A stretch of DNA of 26,551 nt from JBPBQZ01 sp050955105 (lineage in GTDB: Bacteria > Pseudomonadota > Gammaproteobacteria > Burkholderiales > Burkholderiaceae): the NCBI GenBank assembly GCA_050955105.1, contig JBPBQZ010000066.1, positions 1 through 26,551 on the forward strand. The letters are read 5' to 3'. The notes beneath the pieces were generated by a model, which was not told the DNA's origin, made no database searches, and saw only the letters and a list, made by a program, of their open reading frames with translations. A program made the translations under genes and the position numbers. This document shows, piece by piece, positions 7,668 through 16,800 of the stretch (position 1 is its first letter; the number at the start of each line of letters is the position of its first letter).

Positions 7668-7683
7668 TAGGCCGATTGGCCAA
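7668..7683. repeat. Palindromic motif TAGGCCGATTGGCCAA upstream of dcd (copy 2)
   Basis: Matches 15 of 16 positions of the palindrome at 4687-4702, with the first 14 bases identical. It lies about 39 bases upstream of the candidate dcd -10 element and just after the stop of the SodC-like gene. Confidence 0.4.
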
Positions 7684-7721
7684 CGTTGCGCGACAAGCGT
7701 CGCCACGCCCGATCGATCCAG

Positions 7722-7727
7722 TAGAAT
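7722..7727 (+). promoter_or_regulatory. Candidate -10 element (TAGAAT) of dcd
   Basis: TAGAAT matches 5 of 6 consensus bases and lies 33 bases before the dcd ATG, giving a short leader. No convincing -35 is seen at 16-18 bases. The leader also lacks a clear Shine-Dalgarno. Confidence 0.4.
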
Positions 7728-7760
7728 AGCCCCCCTCACCACCCTTGCGTACAACCTGTC

Positions 7761-8330
7761 ATGTCCATCAAGTCCGATGCGTGGATCCGCCGTATGGCCG
7801 CGAGCCATGCGATGATCGAGCCGTTCGAGCCGGGCCAGGTACGCGAGTCGGCGGACGGCCATAAGATCGTCAGCTACGGTACGTCCAGCTATGGCTACGA
7901 TATCCGCTGCGCCGACGAATTCAAGATTTTCACGAACATCAATTCGACCATCGTCGATCCGAAGAATTTCGACGAGAAATCGTTCGTCGATTTTCGTGGC
8001 GACGTCTGCATCATTCCGCCGAATTCGTTCGCGCTCGCGCGCACCGTCGAGTATTTCCGCATTCCGCGCAATGTCCTGACGGTCTGCCTGGGCAAGTCGA
8101 CTTACGCGCGCTGCGGCATCATCGTCAACGTCACGCCGTTCGAGCCCGAATGGGAAGGCTACGTGACGCTCGAATTCTCGAATACGACACCTTTGCCTGC
8201 CAAGATTTACGCGAACGAAGGCGTGGCTCAGGTGCTGTTCTTCGAAAGCGATGAAGTCTGCGAAGTGTCCTACGCCGACCGCGGCGGCAAGTACCAGGGC
8301 CAACGCGGCGTCACGCTACCTAAAACCTGA
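7761..8330 (+). CDS. dcd: dCTP deaminase
   Basis: Deaminates dCTP to dUTP, the main bacterial route to dUMP for thymidylate synthesis. The protein acts as a cytoplasmic homotrimer of the dUTPase superfamily. The 189-residue length is normal. The family core is visible as GKSTYARCGIIVNVTPFEPEWEG (residues 111-133). Ser113 and Arg117 sit in the substrate-binding motif. The catalytic glutamate is Glu138 in TLEFS, and the C-terminal GGKYQGQRGVTLPKT tail normally closes over the nucleotide. The glutamate matches the position of the E. coli catalytic residue. The start codon follows a candidate -10 by 33 bases without an obvious ribosome site. The gene is followed 99 bases later by the decarboxylase on the same strand. 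Confidence 0.97.
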   Translation: MSIKSDAWIRRMAASHAMIEPFEPGQVRESADGHKIVSYGTSSYGYDIRCADEFKIFTNINSTIVDPKNFDEKSFVDFRGDVCIIPPNSFALARTVEYFRIPRNVLTVCLGKSTYARCGIIVNVTPFEPEWEGYVTLEFSNTTPLPAKIYANEGVAQVLFFESDEVCEVSYADRGGKYQGQRGVTLPKT

Positions 8331-8388
8331 TGGCCGGCCACTGACCCGACCTTAAGCCCTGCGCTGTCCTATCCGGCACTGCCTCAAC

Positions 8389-8416
8389 GCCCCGGCGGGG
8401 GCAGATACCGGGTATC
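8389..8416 (+). promoter_or_regulatory. Two small tandem hairpins ahead of the decarboxylase gene
   Basis: GCCCC-GGCG-GGGGC (8389-8402) is followed at once by GATAC-CGG-GTATC (8404-8416). Both are perfect 5-bp stems, and they end just before the ribosome site CGGAG of the next gene. There is no T tract. They may affect translation or end dcd transcription; both are short enough to be chance. Confidence 0.3.
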
Positions 8417-8429
8417 GGAGAAAAGTCTG

Positions 8430-10694
8430 ATGAAATTTCGCTTTCCGGTCATCGTTATCGATGAAGACTTTCGTTCGGAGAACATTTCCGGCTCGGGTAT
8501 CCGCTCGCTCGCCGAGGCGATCGAGAACGAAGGCATGGAAGTGCTGGGCCTCACCAGCTATGGCGACCTGAGTTCGTTCGCGCAGCAGTCGAGCCGCGCA
8601 TCGTGTTTCGTGTTGTCGATCGATGATGACGAGTTTTCCCCCGACGCCGATGCTGACGAGCCGGTACTGGCCATCGTCGCATTGCGTTCATTCATCTCGG
8701 AAGTGCGTCGGCGCAATGCCGATCTGCCGATTTTTCTGTACGGCGAGACGCGCACCTCGCGGCATTTGCCGAACGACATCCTGCGCGAGTTGCACGGCTT
8801 CATCCATATGTTCGAGGACACGCCGGAGTTCGTGGCGCGACATATCCTGCGCGAGGCGCGGGCGTATTTGAGTTCGCTGTCGCCGCCGTTCTTCGCCGCG
8901 CTCACTCACTATGCGGAAGATGGTTCGTATTCGTGGCATTGTCCCGGGCACTCAGGCGGCGTGGCGTTCCTGAAAAGCCCGATAGGCCACATGTTCCATC
9001 AGTTCTTCGGCGAAAACATGCTGCGTGCCGACGTCTGCAACGCGGTCGAAGAACTCGGCCAGTTGCTCGACCATACGGGTCCGGTGGCTGCCTCCGAGCG
9101 TAATGCGGCACGCATCTTCAATGCCGACCATCTGTTCTTCGTGACCAACGGCACGTCGACTTCCAACAAGATCGTCTGGCATGCGACGGTGGCGCCGAAT
9201 GACATCGTGCTGGTCGACCGTAATTGTCATAAGTCGATCCTGCACGCCATCACCATGACAGGTGCGATTCCGGTGTTTCTCACGCCGACGCGCAATCATT
9301 TCGGCATCATCGGCCCGATTCCACGCAGTGAATTCGAGCCGGAAAACATTCGCCGCAAGATCGAGGCGAATCCGTTCGCGCGTGAAGTCTTGCAGCGCGA
9401 CCCGACGGCGCGGCCGCGCATCCTGACCATCACGCAAAGTACCTACGACGGCGTTATCTATAACGTCGAAATGATCAAGGACTTGCTCGGCGACGCGCTC
9501 GATACGCTGCATTTCGACGAAGCATGGCTGCCTCACGCCGCCTTCCATTCGTTCTATCGTGATATGCATGCGATCGGCGCCGATCGGCCGCGTACTGGCG
9601 CGCTGGTGTTCGCGACGCATTCCACGCACAAATTGCTGGCGGGGATTTCTCAGGCCTCGCAGATTCTCGTGCAAGACTCCGAGCACCAGATCTTCGATCG
9701 ACATCGTTTCAACGAAGCCTATCTGATGCACACCTCGACCAGCCCGCAGTACGCGATCATCGCTTCGTGCGACGTGGCGGCGGCGATGATGGAAGCGCCG
9801 GGTGGCCCGGCGCTGGTGGAAGAGTCGATAGCCGAGGCGCTGGATTTCCGCCGCGCCATGCGCAAGGTAGGGGCCGACTATATCGACGGCTGGTGGTTCG
9901 AGGTGTGGGGTCCGGACGAGTTGGCTGACGAAGGCATCGGCGATCGTGACAACTGGGTGCTTAAGCCGAACGACCGTTGGCACGGCTTCGGTAATCTGGC
10001 GCCGGGCTTCAATATGCTCGATCCGATCAAGGCGACCATCATTACGCCGGGGCTGGACGTGGATGGGCAATTCGGCGATTCGGGAATTCCCGCCGCGATC
10101 GTCACACGCTATCTGGCCGAACACGGCATCATCGTCGAGAAGACCGGGCTGTATTCGTTCTTCATCATGTTCACCATCGGCATTACCAAGGGCCGCTGGA
10201 ACAGCATGGTGACCGAGTTGCAGCAGTTCAAGGACGATTACGATAGCAATCAACCGTTGTGGCGCGTGCTGCCCGAGTTCGTCGCGAAATTTCCGGTCTA
10301 CGAACGTACGGGGCTGCGCGACCTGTGCGAGTTAATCCATAGCGTGTACAAGGCCAACGACGTGGCGCGCGTGACCACCGATATGTACTTGTCGAGCATG
10401 GAGCCGGCGATGCGGCCGGCCGATGCGTTTGCCAAGCTGGCGCATCGAGAAATCGATCGAGTGCCGATCGACGAGCTGGAAGGGCGCGTTACCAGTATCT
10501 TGCTCACGCCCTATCCGCCAGGCATTCCTTTGTTGATTCCGGGTGAGCGCTTCAACAAGATCATCGTGCAGTATCTGCAGTTCGCCCGCTCGTTCAACGA
10601 ACGTTTCCCGGGCTTTCACACCGACATCCACGGCCTGGTGGCCGAGCCGGTGAATGGAAGGCTCGAATATTTCGTGGATTGCGTGCGCGACTGA
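8430..10694 (+). CDS. Orn/Lys/Arg decarboxylase, PLP-dependent (biodegradative type, fold type I)
   Basis: Decarboxylates a basic amino acid (arginine, lysine or ornithine) to the polyamine precursor agmatine, cadaverine or putrescine. The 754-residue size fits the AdiA/CadA/SpeC family. Residues 1-~140 form the response-regulator-like N-terminal wing domain. The major PLP domain runs ~150-570, with PGHSGG at ~170, FVTNGTSTSNK at ~237, a conserved LHFDEAW segment, and the Schiff-base lysine Lys401 in HSTHK. The rest is the C-terminal Orn/Lys/Arg domain. The ATG is preceded by CGGAG at a good distance. In related Burkholderia the annotation is usually arginine/lysine/ornithine decarboxylase. 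Substrate cannot be decided by eye. A role in polyamine supply or acid resistance is inferred from the family only. Confidence 0.95.
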   Translation: MKFRFPVIVIDEDFRSENISGSGIRSLAEAIENEGMEVLGLTSYGDLSSFAQQSSRASCFVLSIDDDEFSPDADADEPVLAIVALRSFISEVRRRNADLPIFLYGETRTSRHLPNDILRELHGFIHMFEDTPEFVARHILREARAYLSSLSPPFFAALTHYAEDGSYSWHCPGHSGGVAFLKSPIGHMFHQFFGENMLRADVCNAVEELGQLLDHTGPVAASERNAARIFNADHLFFVTNGTSTSNKIVWHATVAPNDIVLVDRNCHKSILHAITMTGAIPVFLTPTRNHFGIIGPIPRSEFEPENIRRKIEANPFAREVLQRDPTARPRILTITQSTYDGVIYNVEMIKDLLGDALDTLHFDEAWLPHAAFHSFYRDMHAIGADRPRTGALVFATHSTHKLLAGISQASQILVQDSEHQIFDRHRFNEAYLMHTSTSPQYAIIASCDVAAAMMEAPGGPALVEESIAEALDFRRAMRKVGADYIDGWWFEVWGPDELADEGIGDRDNWVLKPNDRWHGFGNLAPGFNMLDPIKATIITPGLDVDGQFGDSGIPAAIVTRYLAEHGIIVEKTGLYSFFIMFTIGITKGRWNSMVTELQQFKDDYDSNQPLWRVLPEFVAKFPVYERTGLRDLCELIHSVYKANDVARVTTDMYLSSMEPAMRPADAFAKLAHREIDRVPIDELEGRVTSILLTPYPPGIPLLIPGERFNKIIVQYLQFARSFNERFPGFHTDIHGLVAEPVNGRLEYFVDCVRD

Positions 10695-10695
10695 A

Positions 10696-10731
10696 CGCGC
10701 CTCGACGGCAGGCGCGCTCAGTCGCGCCTGC
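10696..10731. terminator. Overlapping hairpins between convergent decarboxylase and argH genes
   Basis: A perfect 9-bp stem, GCAGGCGCG/CGCGCCTGC, with loop CTCAGT spans 10708-10731. A competing 7-bp stem, CGCGCCT/AGGCGCG, spans 10696-10716. The central arm AGGCGCG can pair with either neighbour. The structure lies in the 54-base gap between two convergent stop codons. It could serve transcripts from both sides, but no T tract follows on either strand. Confidence 0.45.
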
Positions 10732-10748
10732 GCGTGCCGGCGATGCCT

Positions 10749-12155
10749 TTAGCCCAGGCGGCTGCGTGCGTCTTGAATCGCTTGTCGAACACGCGCGGGT
10801 GCCGTGCCGCCGATATGGTCGCGACGTGCTACCGAGCCGTCGAGCGTGAGTGATTCGCCGACGTCGTCGCCAATATATTGGGCGATATTCGGCAGCTCGC
10901 GCCGGAAGTCATCGGCGCTCAGATCGGCCAGATCGCATTGACGTTCGACGCAGATGCGTACCGCGCGCGCCACTGCTTCGTGGGCGTCGCGGAACGCCAG
11001 CCCGCGTACTACCAGGTAGTCGGCCAGGTCGGTCGCGGTGGAGAATCCCTGCAGCGCCGCCGCGCGCATGGCCTCAGGGCGCGGCGTGATGCCGGCCACC
11101 ATTTCGGCAAAAATGCGTAGCGTGTCGGCAACCGTATCGACGGTGTCGAACAGCGGTTCCTTGTCTTCCTGATTGTCTTTGTTATAAGCCAGCGGCTGGC
11201 CCTTCATCAGCGTCAAGAGCGCCACCAGATGGCCATTGACGCGTCCGGTCTTGCCGCGCGCCAATTCGGGAACGTCCGGATTCTTTTTCTGCGGCATGAT
11301 CGACGAGCCGGTGCAGAAACGGTCGGCCAGATCAATGAAGCCGACGCGCGGACTCATCCACAGCACCAACTCTTCAGACAGGCGCGACACGTGCGTCATG
11401 ATCAGCGCACCGGCCGCGGTGAATTCGATGGCAAAGTCGCGATCGGACACGGCGTCGAGTGAGTTGCGGCAAACGCCTTCGAAGCCCAGCGTGCGCGCTA
11501 CCGCTTCGCGATCGATCGGATAGCTGGTGCCGGCGAGCGCGGCCGCGCCCAAGGGCAAGCGATTCACTCGCCGCCGGCAATCGACCAGGCGTTCGGCATC
11601 GCGTTCGAACATCTCCACGTAAGCCAGCAGGTGATGGCCGAAGGTGACCGGTTGCGCCACTTGCAAATGCGTGAAGCCGGGCATCACGGTGTCGGCATGC
11701 TGTTCGGCCATATCGAGCAAGGCGCGGCGCAGGTCGACCAGTAGCGTGCCGATACGATCGATTTCGCCGCGCAGCCACAAACGGATGTCGGTGGCCACCT
11801 GGTCGTTGCGCGAGCGGCCGGTGTGCAGCCGTTTGCCGGCATCACCGATCAGCGCCGTCAAGCGCGCCTCGATGTTCATGTGCACATCTTCGAGATCGAG
11901 CTGCCACACGAACTCGCCGCGCTGGATTTCGTCGCGAATCTGCGCCATGCCGCGCTCGATCGCCGCGTGATCATCGGCGGCGATAATGCCTTGCGCCGCA
12001 AGCATAGCCGCGTGCGCGAGCGAACCCTCGATGTCGACCATCGCCAGCCGCTTGTCGAAGAAAACCGAAGAGGTATAGCGTTTGACGAGCTCGGACATCG
12101 GTTCCGAGAACCGGGCCGACCAGGCTTCGCCCTTGTTGTGCAGTTGGGATGTCAT
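10749..12155 (-). CDS. argH: Argininosuccinate lyase
   Basis: Splits argininosuccinate into arginine and fumarate, the last step of arginine biosynthesis. It is a cytoplasmic homotetramer of the aspartase/fumarase superfamily. The 468-residue length is normal. Signatures seen are LHTGRSRNDQVATD near residues 112-125, the HLQVAQP segment, and the superfamily signature GSSIMPQKKNPD near 281-292, which carries the catalytic serine loop. The start at 12155 matches the family N-terminus (WSARFSEPMSE near residues 12-22). A perfect TATAAT -10 lies upstream. The gene is downstream of the sigma/anti-sigma pair on the same strand but is separated from it by 112 bases containing a hairpin and its own promoter, so it is probably a separate unit. 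Confidence 0.97.
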   Translation of the reverse strand: MTSQLHNKGEAWSARFSEPMSELVKRYTSSVFFDKRLAMVDIEGSLAHAAMLAAQGIIAADDHAAIERGMAQIRDEIQRGEFVWQLDLEDVHMNIEARLTALIGDAGKRLHTGRSRNDQVATDIRLWLRGEIDRIGTLLVDLRRALLDMAEQHADTVMPGFTHLQVAQPVTFGHHLLAYVEMFERDAERLVDCRRRVNRLPLGAAALAGTSYPIDREAVARTLGFEGVCRNSLDAVSDRDFAIEFTAAGALIMTHVSRLSEELVLWMSPRVGFIDLADRFCTGSSIMPQKKNPDVPELARGKTGRVNGHLVALLTLMKGQPLAYNKDNQEDKEPLFDTVDTVADTLRIFAEMVAGITPRPEAMRAAALQGFSTATDLADYLVVRGLAFRDAHEAVARAVRICVERQCDLADLSADDFRRELPNIAQYIGDDVGESLTLDGSVARRDHIGGTAPARVRQAIQDARSRLG

Positions 12156-12226
12156 GAGGTGGTGAAGATCGCGTAAGGGCGTGGCGCCGCGTCAGCAAAG
12201 AGCCGACACAGCGCGAGGAAGCGCGA

Positions 12227-12232
12227 ATTATA
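12227..12232 (-). promoter_or_regulatory. Candidate -10 element (TATAAT) of argH
   Basis: Read on the minus strand, TATAAT is a perfect -10 consensus. It would start transcription near 12220 and give a leader of about 65 bases. No good -35 is present at 17 bases; that stretch is occupied by the GC-rich hairpin at 12241-12265. Confidence 0.5.
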
Positions 12233-12240
12233 AATCGGAC

Positions 12241-12265
12241 CGCCGCCGGCAGGGTGCCAGCGGCG
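12241..12265 (-). terminator. Hairpin immediately after the anti-sigma gene
   Basis: Ten-base arms (CGCCGCCGGC and GCCAGCGGCG) with a 5-base loop pair along their full length, with one G-U type pair on the minus strand. It starts three bases past the stop codon of the minus-strand anti-sigma gene. On the minus strand only a short ATTT follows. On the plus strand it is followed by TTTT, so it could also stop antisense transcription. Terminator function is plausible but not certain. Confidence 0.5.
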
Positions 12266-12267
12266 TT

Positions 12268-13080
12268 TTAGCTGGCGGAAACGAGCTTGCCGCTCCAGAT
12301 GACCGGGCCGCTCGGGCCCTGCGGATTCGGCGAGCCGCCCTTTGGCTCGACCGAGATGGCCAGTGCGCCGAAGTCACGCGGTCGCGCGCTAACCTGCATC
12401 GCCAATTGCGCGCCGCCGCGTGGCAACACACCGAGCGAAACCGGATGGCTGCCGTCGCCTAAACCCCACAATTGCAGCGATTGATCGCTGCGTAACGGGA
12501 AATCGGCGAGGCGTCGCACTGTCATGGTGCCGTGCGCTTCGTCCCAGGTTAGCAGCATCACCGTGCGTTGGTTCTCGTCGTGCAAGGCGGCGACGTAGGA
12601 TACGCGCGTCTCGAATACCGGCGCCGAGGTATTCGTGGGCAGCAGCGGCCGCAGCGCGAACGCCAGCGCGACAATCGCGGCCGCCGTAGCGACCGCAGCC
12701 CAGCCGCGCCAGAAAGAGAGGTTGTCCAGATCGAACAATCCCAGCAAGCGCTTGGGCGGCCAAGGCCGCACATAAGACGGTTGCGGCGCGTTGTGCTGTT
12801 GCGGCTCGTCGGCATTGCGCACCGGCGACTGCGGTACGCTGTAGCCGGTCAGGCCCAGTCGTGCTGCGATGGTTTGCCAAACCGCGGGCGACGGCGTCTC
12901 GACGCCGGCCAATTCAGGCAATGACTGCAGCCGACGGGTCCAGAGATCGATCGCGCTACGTACGCCCTGATCCTGCAGCCCCAGCGCTTCAAGTCGACGC
13001 CGTGCGGCGCCTCTCAAGGTGCCCAACGCATATTCGGCGGCCAGCGAATCCAGGAGTGCCGGGTCTCGGTGGAGGTTCAT
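12268..13080 (-). CDS. RskA-like membrane anti-sigma factor
   Basis: A 270-residue single-pass inner-membrane protein predicted to hold the adjacent ECF sigma factor inactive. Residues ~1-75 form an N-terminal anti-sigma region (LAAEYALGTLRGAARRRLE is typical of RskA-type domains). A Pro/Gln-rich linker runs to ~115. One transmembrane helix lies at ~127-147 (WAAVATAAAIVALAFALRPLL minus its flanks). The periplasmic RskA domain (LxxWxLGDG...LGVLP) follows to the end. There is no cysteine in the whole protein, so it is not a zinc-binding anti-sigma factor. The ATG follows the sigma stop with no gap (TAAATG), and GGGAGG lies just upstream, which indicates coupled translation. RskA in mycobacteria is released by regulated proteolysis; whether that applies here is inference. 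Confidence 0.9.
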   Translation of the reverse strand: MNLHRDPALLDSLAAEYALGTLRGAARRRLEALGLQDQGVRSAIDLWTRRLQSLPELAGVETPSPAVWQTIAARLGLTGYSVPQSPVRNADEPQQHNAPQPSYVRPWPPKRLLGLFDLDNLSFWRGWAAVATAAAIVALAFALRPLLPTNTSAPVFETRVSYVAALHDENQRTVMLLTWDEAHGTMTVRRLADFPLRSDQSLQLWGLGDGSHPVSLGVLPRGGAQLAMQVSARPRDFGALAISVEPKGGSPNPQGPSGPVIWSGKLVSAS

Positions 13081-13650
13081 TTACACGCCTCCCAGGCAAC
13101 TGCGCAGCTTTTCCAGGCCGCGTCGCACCCAAGATTTCACAGTACCAAGCGGTACGCCCATTGAGCCGGCCACTTCGCTGTGGCTGTAATCACGTAGATA
13201 GGCCAACGCAATGGCCTGGCGCTGATTGGCTTCGAGCCGCTCTACACACCATGCCAGGCGTTTGGTTTGTTGCCCCAACAATTCGGCATCCAGCGGATCG
13301 TCTTCGGCTGACGGAATCAATTCGGTCAGCGCATCGTTCCACTCGGTTTCAAGCCGGTTCGATTGACGCAGAAAGTCCAGCGCGCGATTTCGCACGATCG
13401 CCGACATCCACGTCAGCGGCGCTGAAGCGGCCGGCCGGTAGTCTTTGGCAAAGCGCCATACATTGACGAAGCTGTCTTGGAGCACTTCTTCCGCCCATTC
13501 ACGTTTGCTTACTATACGTACGGCAAGCGCAAACAGTTTCGGCGATGTCAGTTCGTAAAGTGAACGAAGTGCTTGCCCATCGCGTCCGGCGACACGTTCG
13601 AGCAACTCTTTGAGTGCTTCCGGACTCTGTTGTGATACGGATTCATTCAT
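13081..13650 (-). CDS. ECF-type RNA polymerase sigma factor (SigK-like group)
   Basis: A 189-residue alternative sigma factor with only regions 2 and 4. Region 2 covers residues ~28-98; the helix AEEVLQDSFVNVWRFAKDYR is the core-binding and -10-recognising part. Region 4 covers ~135-186, with the helix-turn-helix SEVAGSMGVPLGTVKSWVRRG that reads the -35. Its partner is the RskA-like membrane anti-sigma factor encoded directly downstream. The start at 13650 lacks a strong ribosome site but gives the family-typical N-terminus. An inverted repeat lies 62 bases upstream. The inducing signal and target genes cannot be read from this window. Confidence 0.94.
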   Translation of the reverse strand: MNESVSQQSPEALKELLERVAGRDGQALRSLYELTSPKLFALAVRIVSKREWAEEVLQDSFVNVWRFAKDYRPAASAPLTWMSAIVRNRALDFLRQSNRLETEWNDALTELIPSAEDDPLDAELLGQQTKRLAWCVERLEANQRQAIALAYLRDYSHSEVAGSMGVPLGTVKSWVRRGLEKLRSCLGGV

Positions 13651-13711
13651 TGCTGCGACTTTGCGGCGTCAGAAAATTATGGCGGATGGGCGTGCCGCTG
13701 TAGCGGTGCGG

Positions 13712-13729
13712 CCGGCTAAAGTTAGCCGG
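13712..13729. promoter_or_regulatory. Perfect 8-bp inverted repeat between ppc and the sigma factor gene
   Basis: CCGGCTAA and TTAGCCGG are separated by AG. It lies 62 bases upstream of the sigma start and 109 bases beyond the ppc stop, in a 187-base gap. A second small inverted repeat, CCGCT-GT-AGCGG, is at 13695-13706. The tight symmetry suggests an operator; termination of ppc is the alternative. I could not fix a promoter in this gap. Confidence 0.4.
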
Positions 13730-13837
13730 TTTAAGCATTCAGCGTAAGCATTATTACCTATTTCATAGGCCGCAACGCACTAAGTAGCGGCGCGCACCAT
13801 CGCAAAGCCGATGCGGCATTGCAGCAATTGAAGCGCT

Positions 13838-16800
13838 TCACCCCGTATTGCGTAAGCCTGCCGAGATGCCGTTGATCGTCAAATGAACGCCGCGACCCAC
13901 GCGCGCGTCGTCGGGATCGCTGGAGCGAAAGCGCCGCAGCAGCTCGACTTGCAGGTGGCTGAGCGGGTCGAGATAGGGAAACCGATTCTTCAACGATCGC
14001 GCCAGCAGGGGGTTGTCGGCGAGCCGCTCCGATTTGCCTGTGATGTCGGCCAACACTCGCGTCGTGCATTCCCACTCTTTGGTAATCATGCCGAATACCT
14101 TGTCGCGCAGCGCTACGTCCGCCACCAGTTGCGCATAGCGCGAAGCCACCGCCAGATCGGTTTTCGCCAGCACCATATCCATATTCGACAGCAGGTTGGC
14201 AAAAAACGGCCAGCTTTTGTACATCCGCCGTAATAGCGCCAGACGCTGTGCGCGCGCCCCCGGCGCTTCATTCAGCCAGGTGTCTACCGCGCTACCGAAG
14301 CCATACCAGCCGGTCAGCAACAGCCGGCACTGTCCCCACGAGAAGCCCCATGGGATGGCGCGCAAGTCTTCGATGCGACGTTGCGCCTTGCGCGACGCAG
14401 GGCGACTGCCGATATTTAGCTGGGCGATTTCCGCGATAGGCGTGGATGCGAAGAAATAGTCAGTGAAACCTGGCGTTTCGTACACCAGTGCGCGATACGC
14501 GGCCATCGCCGCGGCCGACAGCGTGTCCATCGTGGTTTCGAAGCGTGACAACTGCGCAGGCACTGCTACGCTGCGACCGAGCGAGGCCTCGAGCGTGGCG
14601 GCCACGACGGTTTCGAGGTTGCGGCGACCAATTTCAGGATTGCCGAATTTGCTGGCAATCACTTCGCCTTGCTCGGTCAGGCGCATCTGGCCGTTCACCG
14701 TGCCGGGCGGCTGTGAAAGGATTGCCTGATAGGTGGGGCCGCCGCCGCGTCCCACGGTGCCGCCGCGCCCGTGAAATAAGCGCAGCCGAATGCCGCGCGC
14801 ATCGAACAACTCGACCAATGCGACCTCGGCACGATAGAGCTCCCAGTTCGAGGTGAGGAAGCCGCCATCCTTGTTGCTGTCCGAATAGCCGAGCATGATT
14901 TCCTGCTCGCCGCCTTGTGCTGCCAGGCGCGCGGCAATGCCGGGCAGGTCGAGGAATTCGCGCATGATCGCGGGTGCGTTGCGCAAATCGCCGATGGTCT
15001 CGAACAAGGGGATCACCATCAGTCCCGCGTCGGCCGGCTGGCTCTCGGTGGATGGGCCGCCCACGGTGGCGCCGGCATCATCCGCCGTCTGCGGCTTGAC
15101 GGACCCCGCGGGGGTGCGCAACAGCCCGGTCACCTTTTGCAGCAACATGACTTCCAGCAGATCGCTGACGGTCTCGGTATGCGAAATGATGTAGTTGCGC
15201 ACCGCGCGGCTGCCGAAGCGTTGGCGAATATCGCGAGCAGCGCCGAAGATGGCCAACTCGTGGCGCGCCAGCTCGGAGTATTCGAGCCACGGCGAAAACA
15301 GCGGGCGTTGCGCGGCCAGCTCGGTGAGCAGCAAGGCGGTTTTTTCCGCTTCCGACAGCGCTGAGTAATCGGCGTTAACGCCGCCTTGCGCGAACAATTC
15401 AGCCAGCACTGCTTCGTGCACGTCGGAACTTTGACGCAAGTCCACGCTGGCCAAATGAAAGCCGAATACCTCGGCGGCGCGTGAGAGCGGCAGCAGGCGA
15501 CGAACCGCCAGCGACGAGCCGTGATGCACTTGCAGCGAATCCACCAATACTTGCAGTTCGCCATAGAACGCTTCCGGCGATTCATACGGCACGCCTTGCG
15601 GCTGCGCGCCGCGGCCCGCGCGCCGTAATGAGACGGCGCCAGGTCCTAGCAGCGTGCGGGCAGTGGCGCCCAATCGAACATAGATGCCGATCAGCGCACG
15701 GCGATACGGCTCGTCGACTCGATGATCGGATTGATCGGGCGAGACGCCGGCCAGCTGGACCAGCGCTTCGCTGGCGCCGGCCAGCAGCTCGGACACCGAC
15801 AGTTCGGCGCCCAGTGCATGCACTTCCTCCAGGTAGTGTTCGAAAATGACGGCAGCCTGTTGAGAAACCGCGTGTTCCAGGGTTTCGGCACTGACGTTCG
15901 GATTGCCGTCGCGGTCGCCGCCGATCCAACTGCCCATCTGGAAGAAAGCCGGCAAATGCATCGACATGCCGTGGCTTGCGAGTACTCGTTCGATTTCGCC
16001 GTAGAGCGCGGGAATTTCGCTGAAGAAGGTGGTGCGGTAATAAGACAAGGCGTTGTCGATCTCGTCGGCCACGCTCAAGCGGGATTCTCGCAGCATTCGC
16101 GTTTGCCAAAGCGACGTCACGCATGCACGCAGCGAGGCTTCGTTGTCTTCGCGCTCACGCGCCGTTAGCGGTGCGTCGCGTTGTTCCAGCAGCCGGGCGA
16201 TGTCGCGCTGGGTGTCGAGAATGCTCTTGCGCTGTACTTCAGTGGGATGCGCGGTGAGCACCGGCATGATCAGCGCGTGCTTGAAGAACTGCCGCAACGC
16301 ATCCGGCGCATTGTCGTGCGCGGCCAGTTGATCCAGCGCATGGCGGACGGTGCCTGGCTGCGGCGCCGAGCCAGCCAGCGCGTGGATGCGCCGCCGCCGG
16401 TTGTGATGACGGTCTTCGGCAATATTGGCCAGATGCGAGAAATAACTGAATGCGCGCACCACCGAGACGGTCTGGTCGCGGCTCAGGCCGTTGAGCAAGG
16501 TGTCGAGCTGGCGCGCCGCGCCGGCATCGTCGTCGCGGCGGAACTTGACCGCATGCTGGCGAATCGTCTCGACCACGTCGAAAACCGCGTCGCCTTCTTG
16601 TTCACGCACCACGTCGCCGAGCAGGCGCCCCAGGAAGCGGATGTCTTCGAACAGCGGACGGTCTTTGTCGGCGCGCGTGCGGCCCCGCAACGCGCGGCCG
16701 TCGGCGGACGCGCTCGTGCTTTGCGAGCCAGTGCTCGAGTCGGTGATGGCCGTGTCGTCGGCGCTCGACAGCGGATCGGCAGCGGGCGTCAACGATTCAG

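Noticed and set aside
7248..8303. A 351-codon minus-strand open frame across the SodC-like gene and dcd
   Set aside because: Overlaps two recognisable genes and their intergenic region, with His/Arg/Asp-rich composition typical of an antisense shadow.
8952..10253. A 433-codon open frame on the minus strand inside the decarboxylase gene
   Set aside because: It is fully antisense to a strongly conserved enzyme, has no recognisable domain, and long antisense frames are expected in GC-rich DNA.
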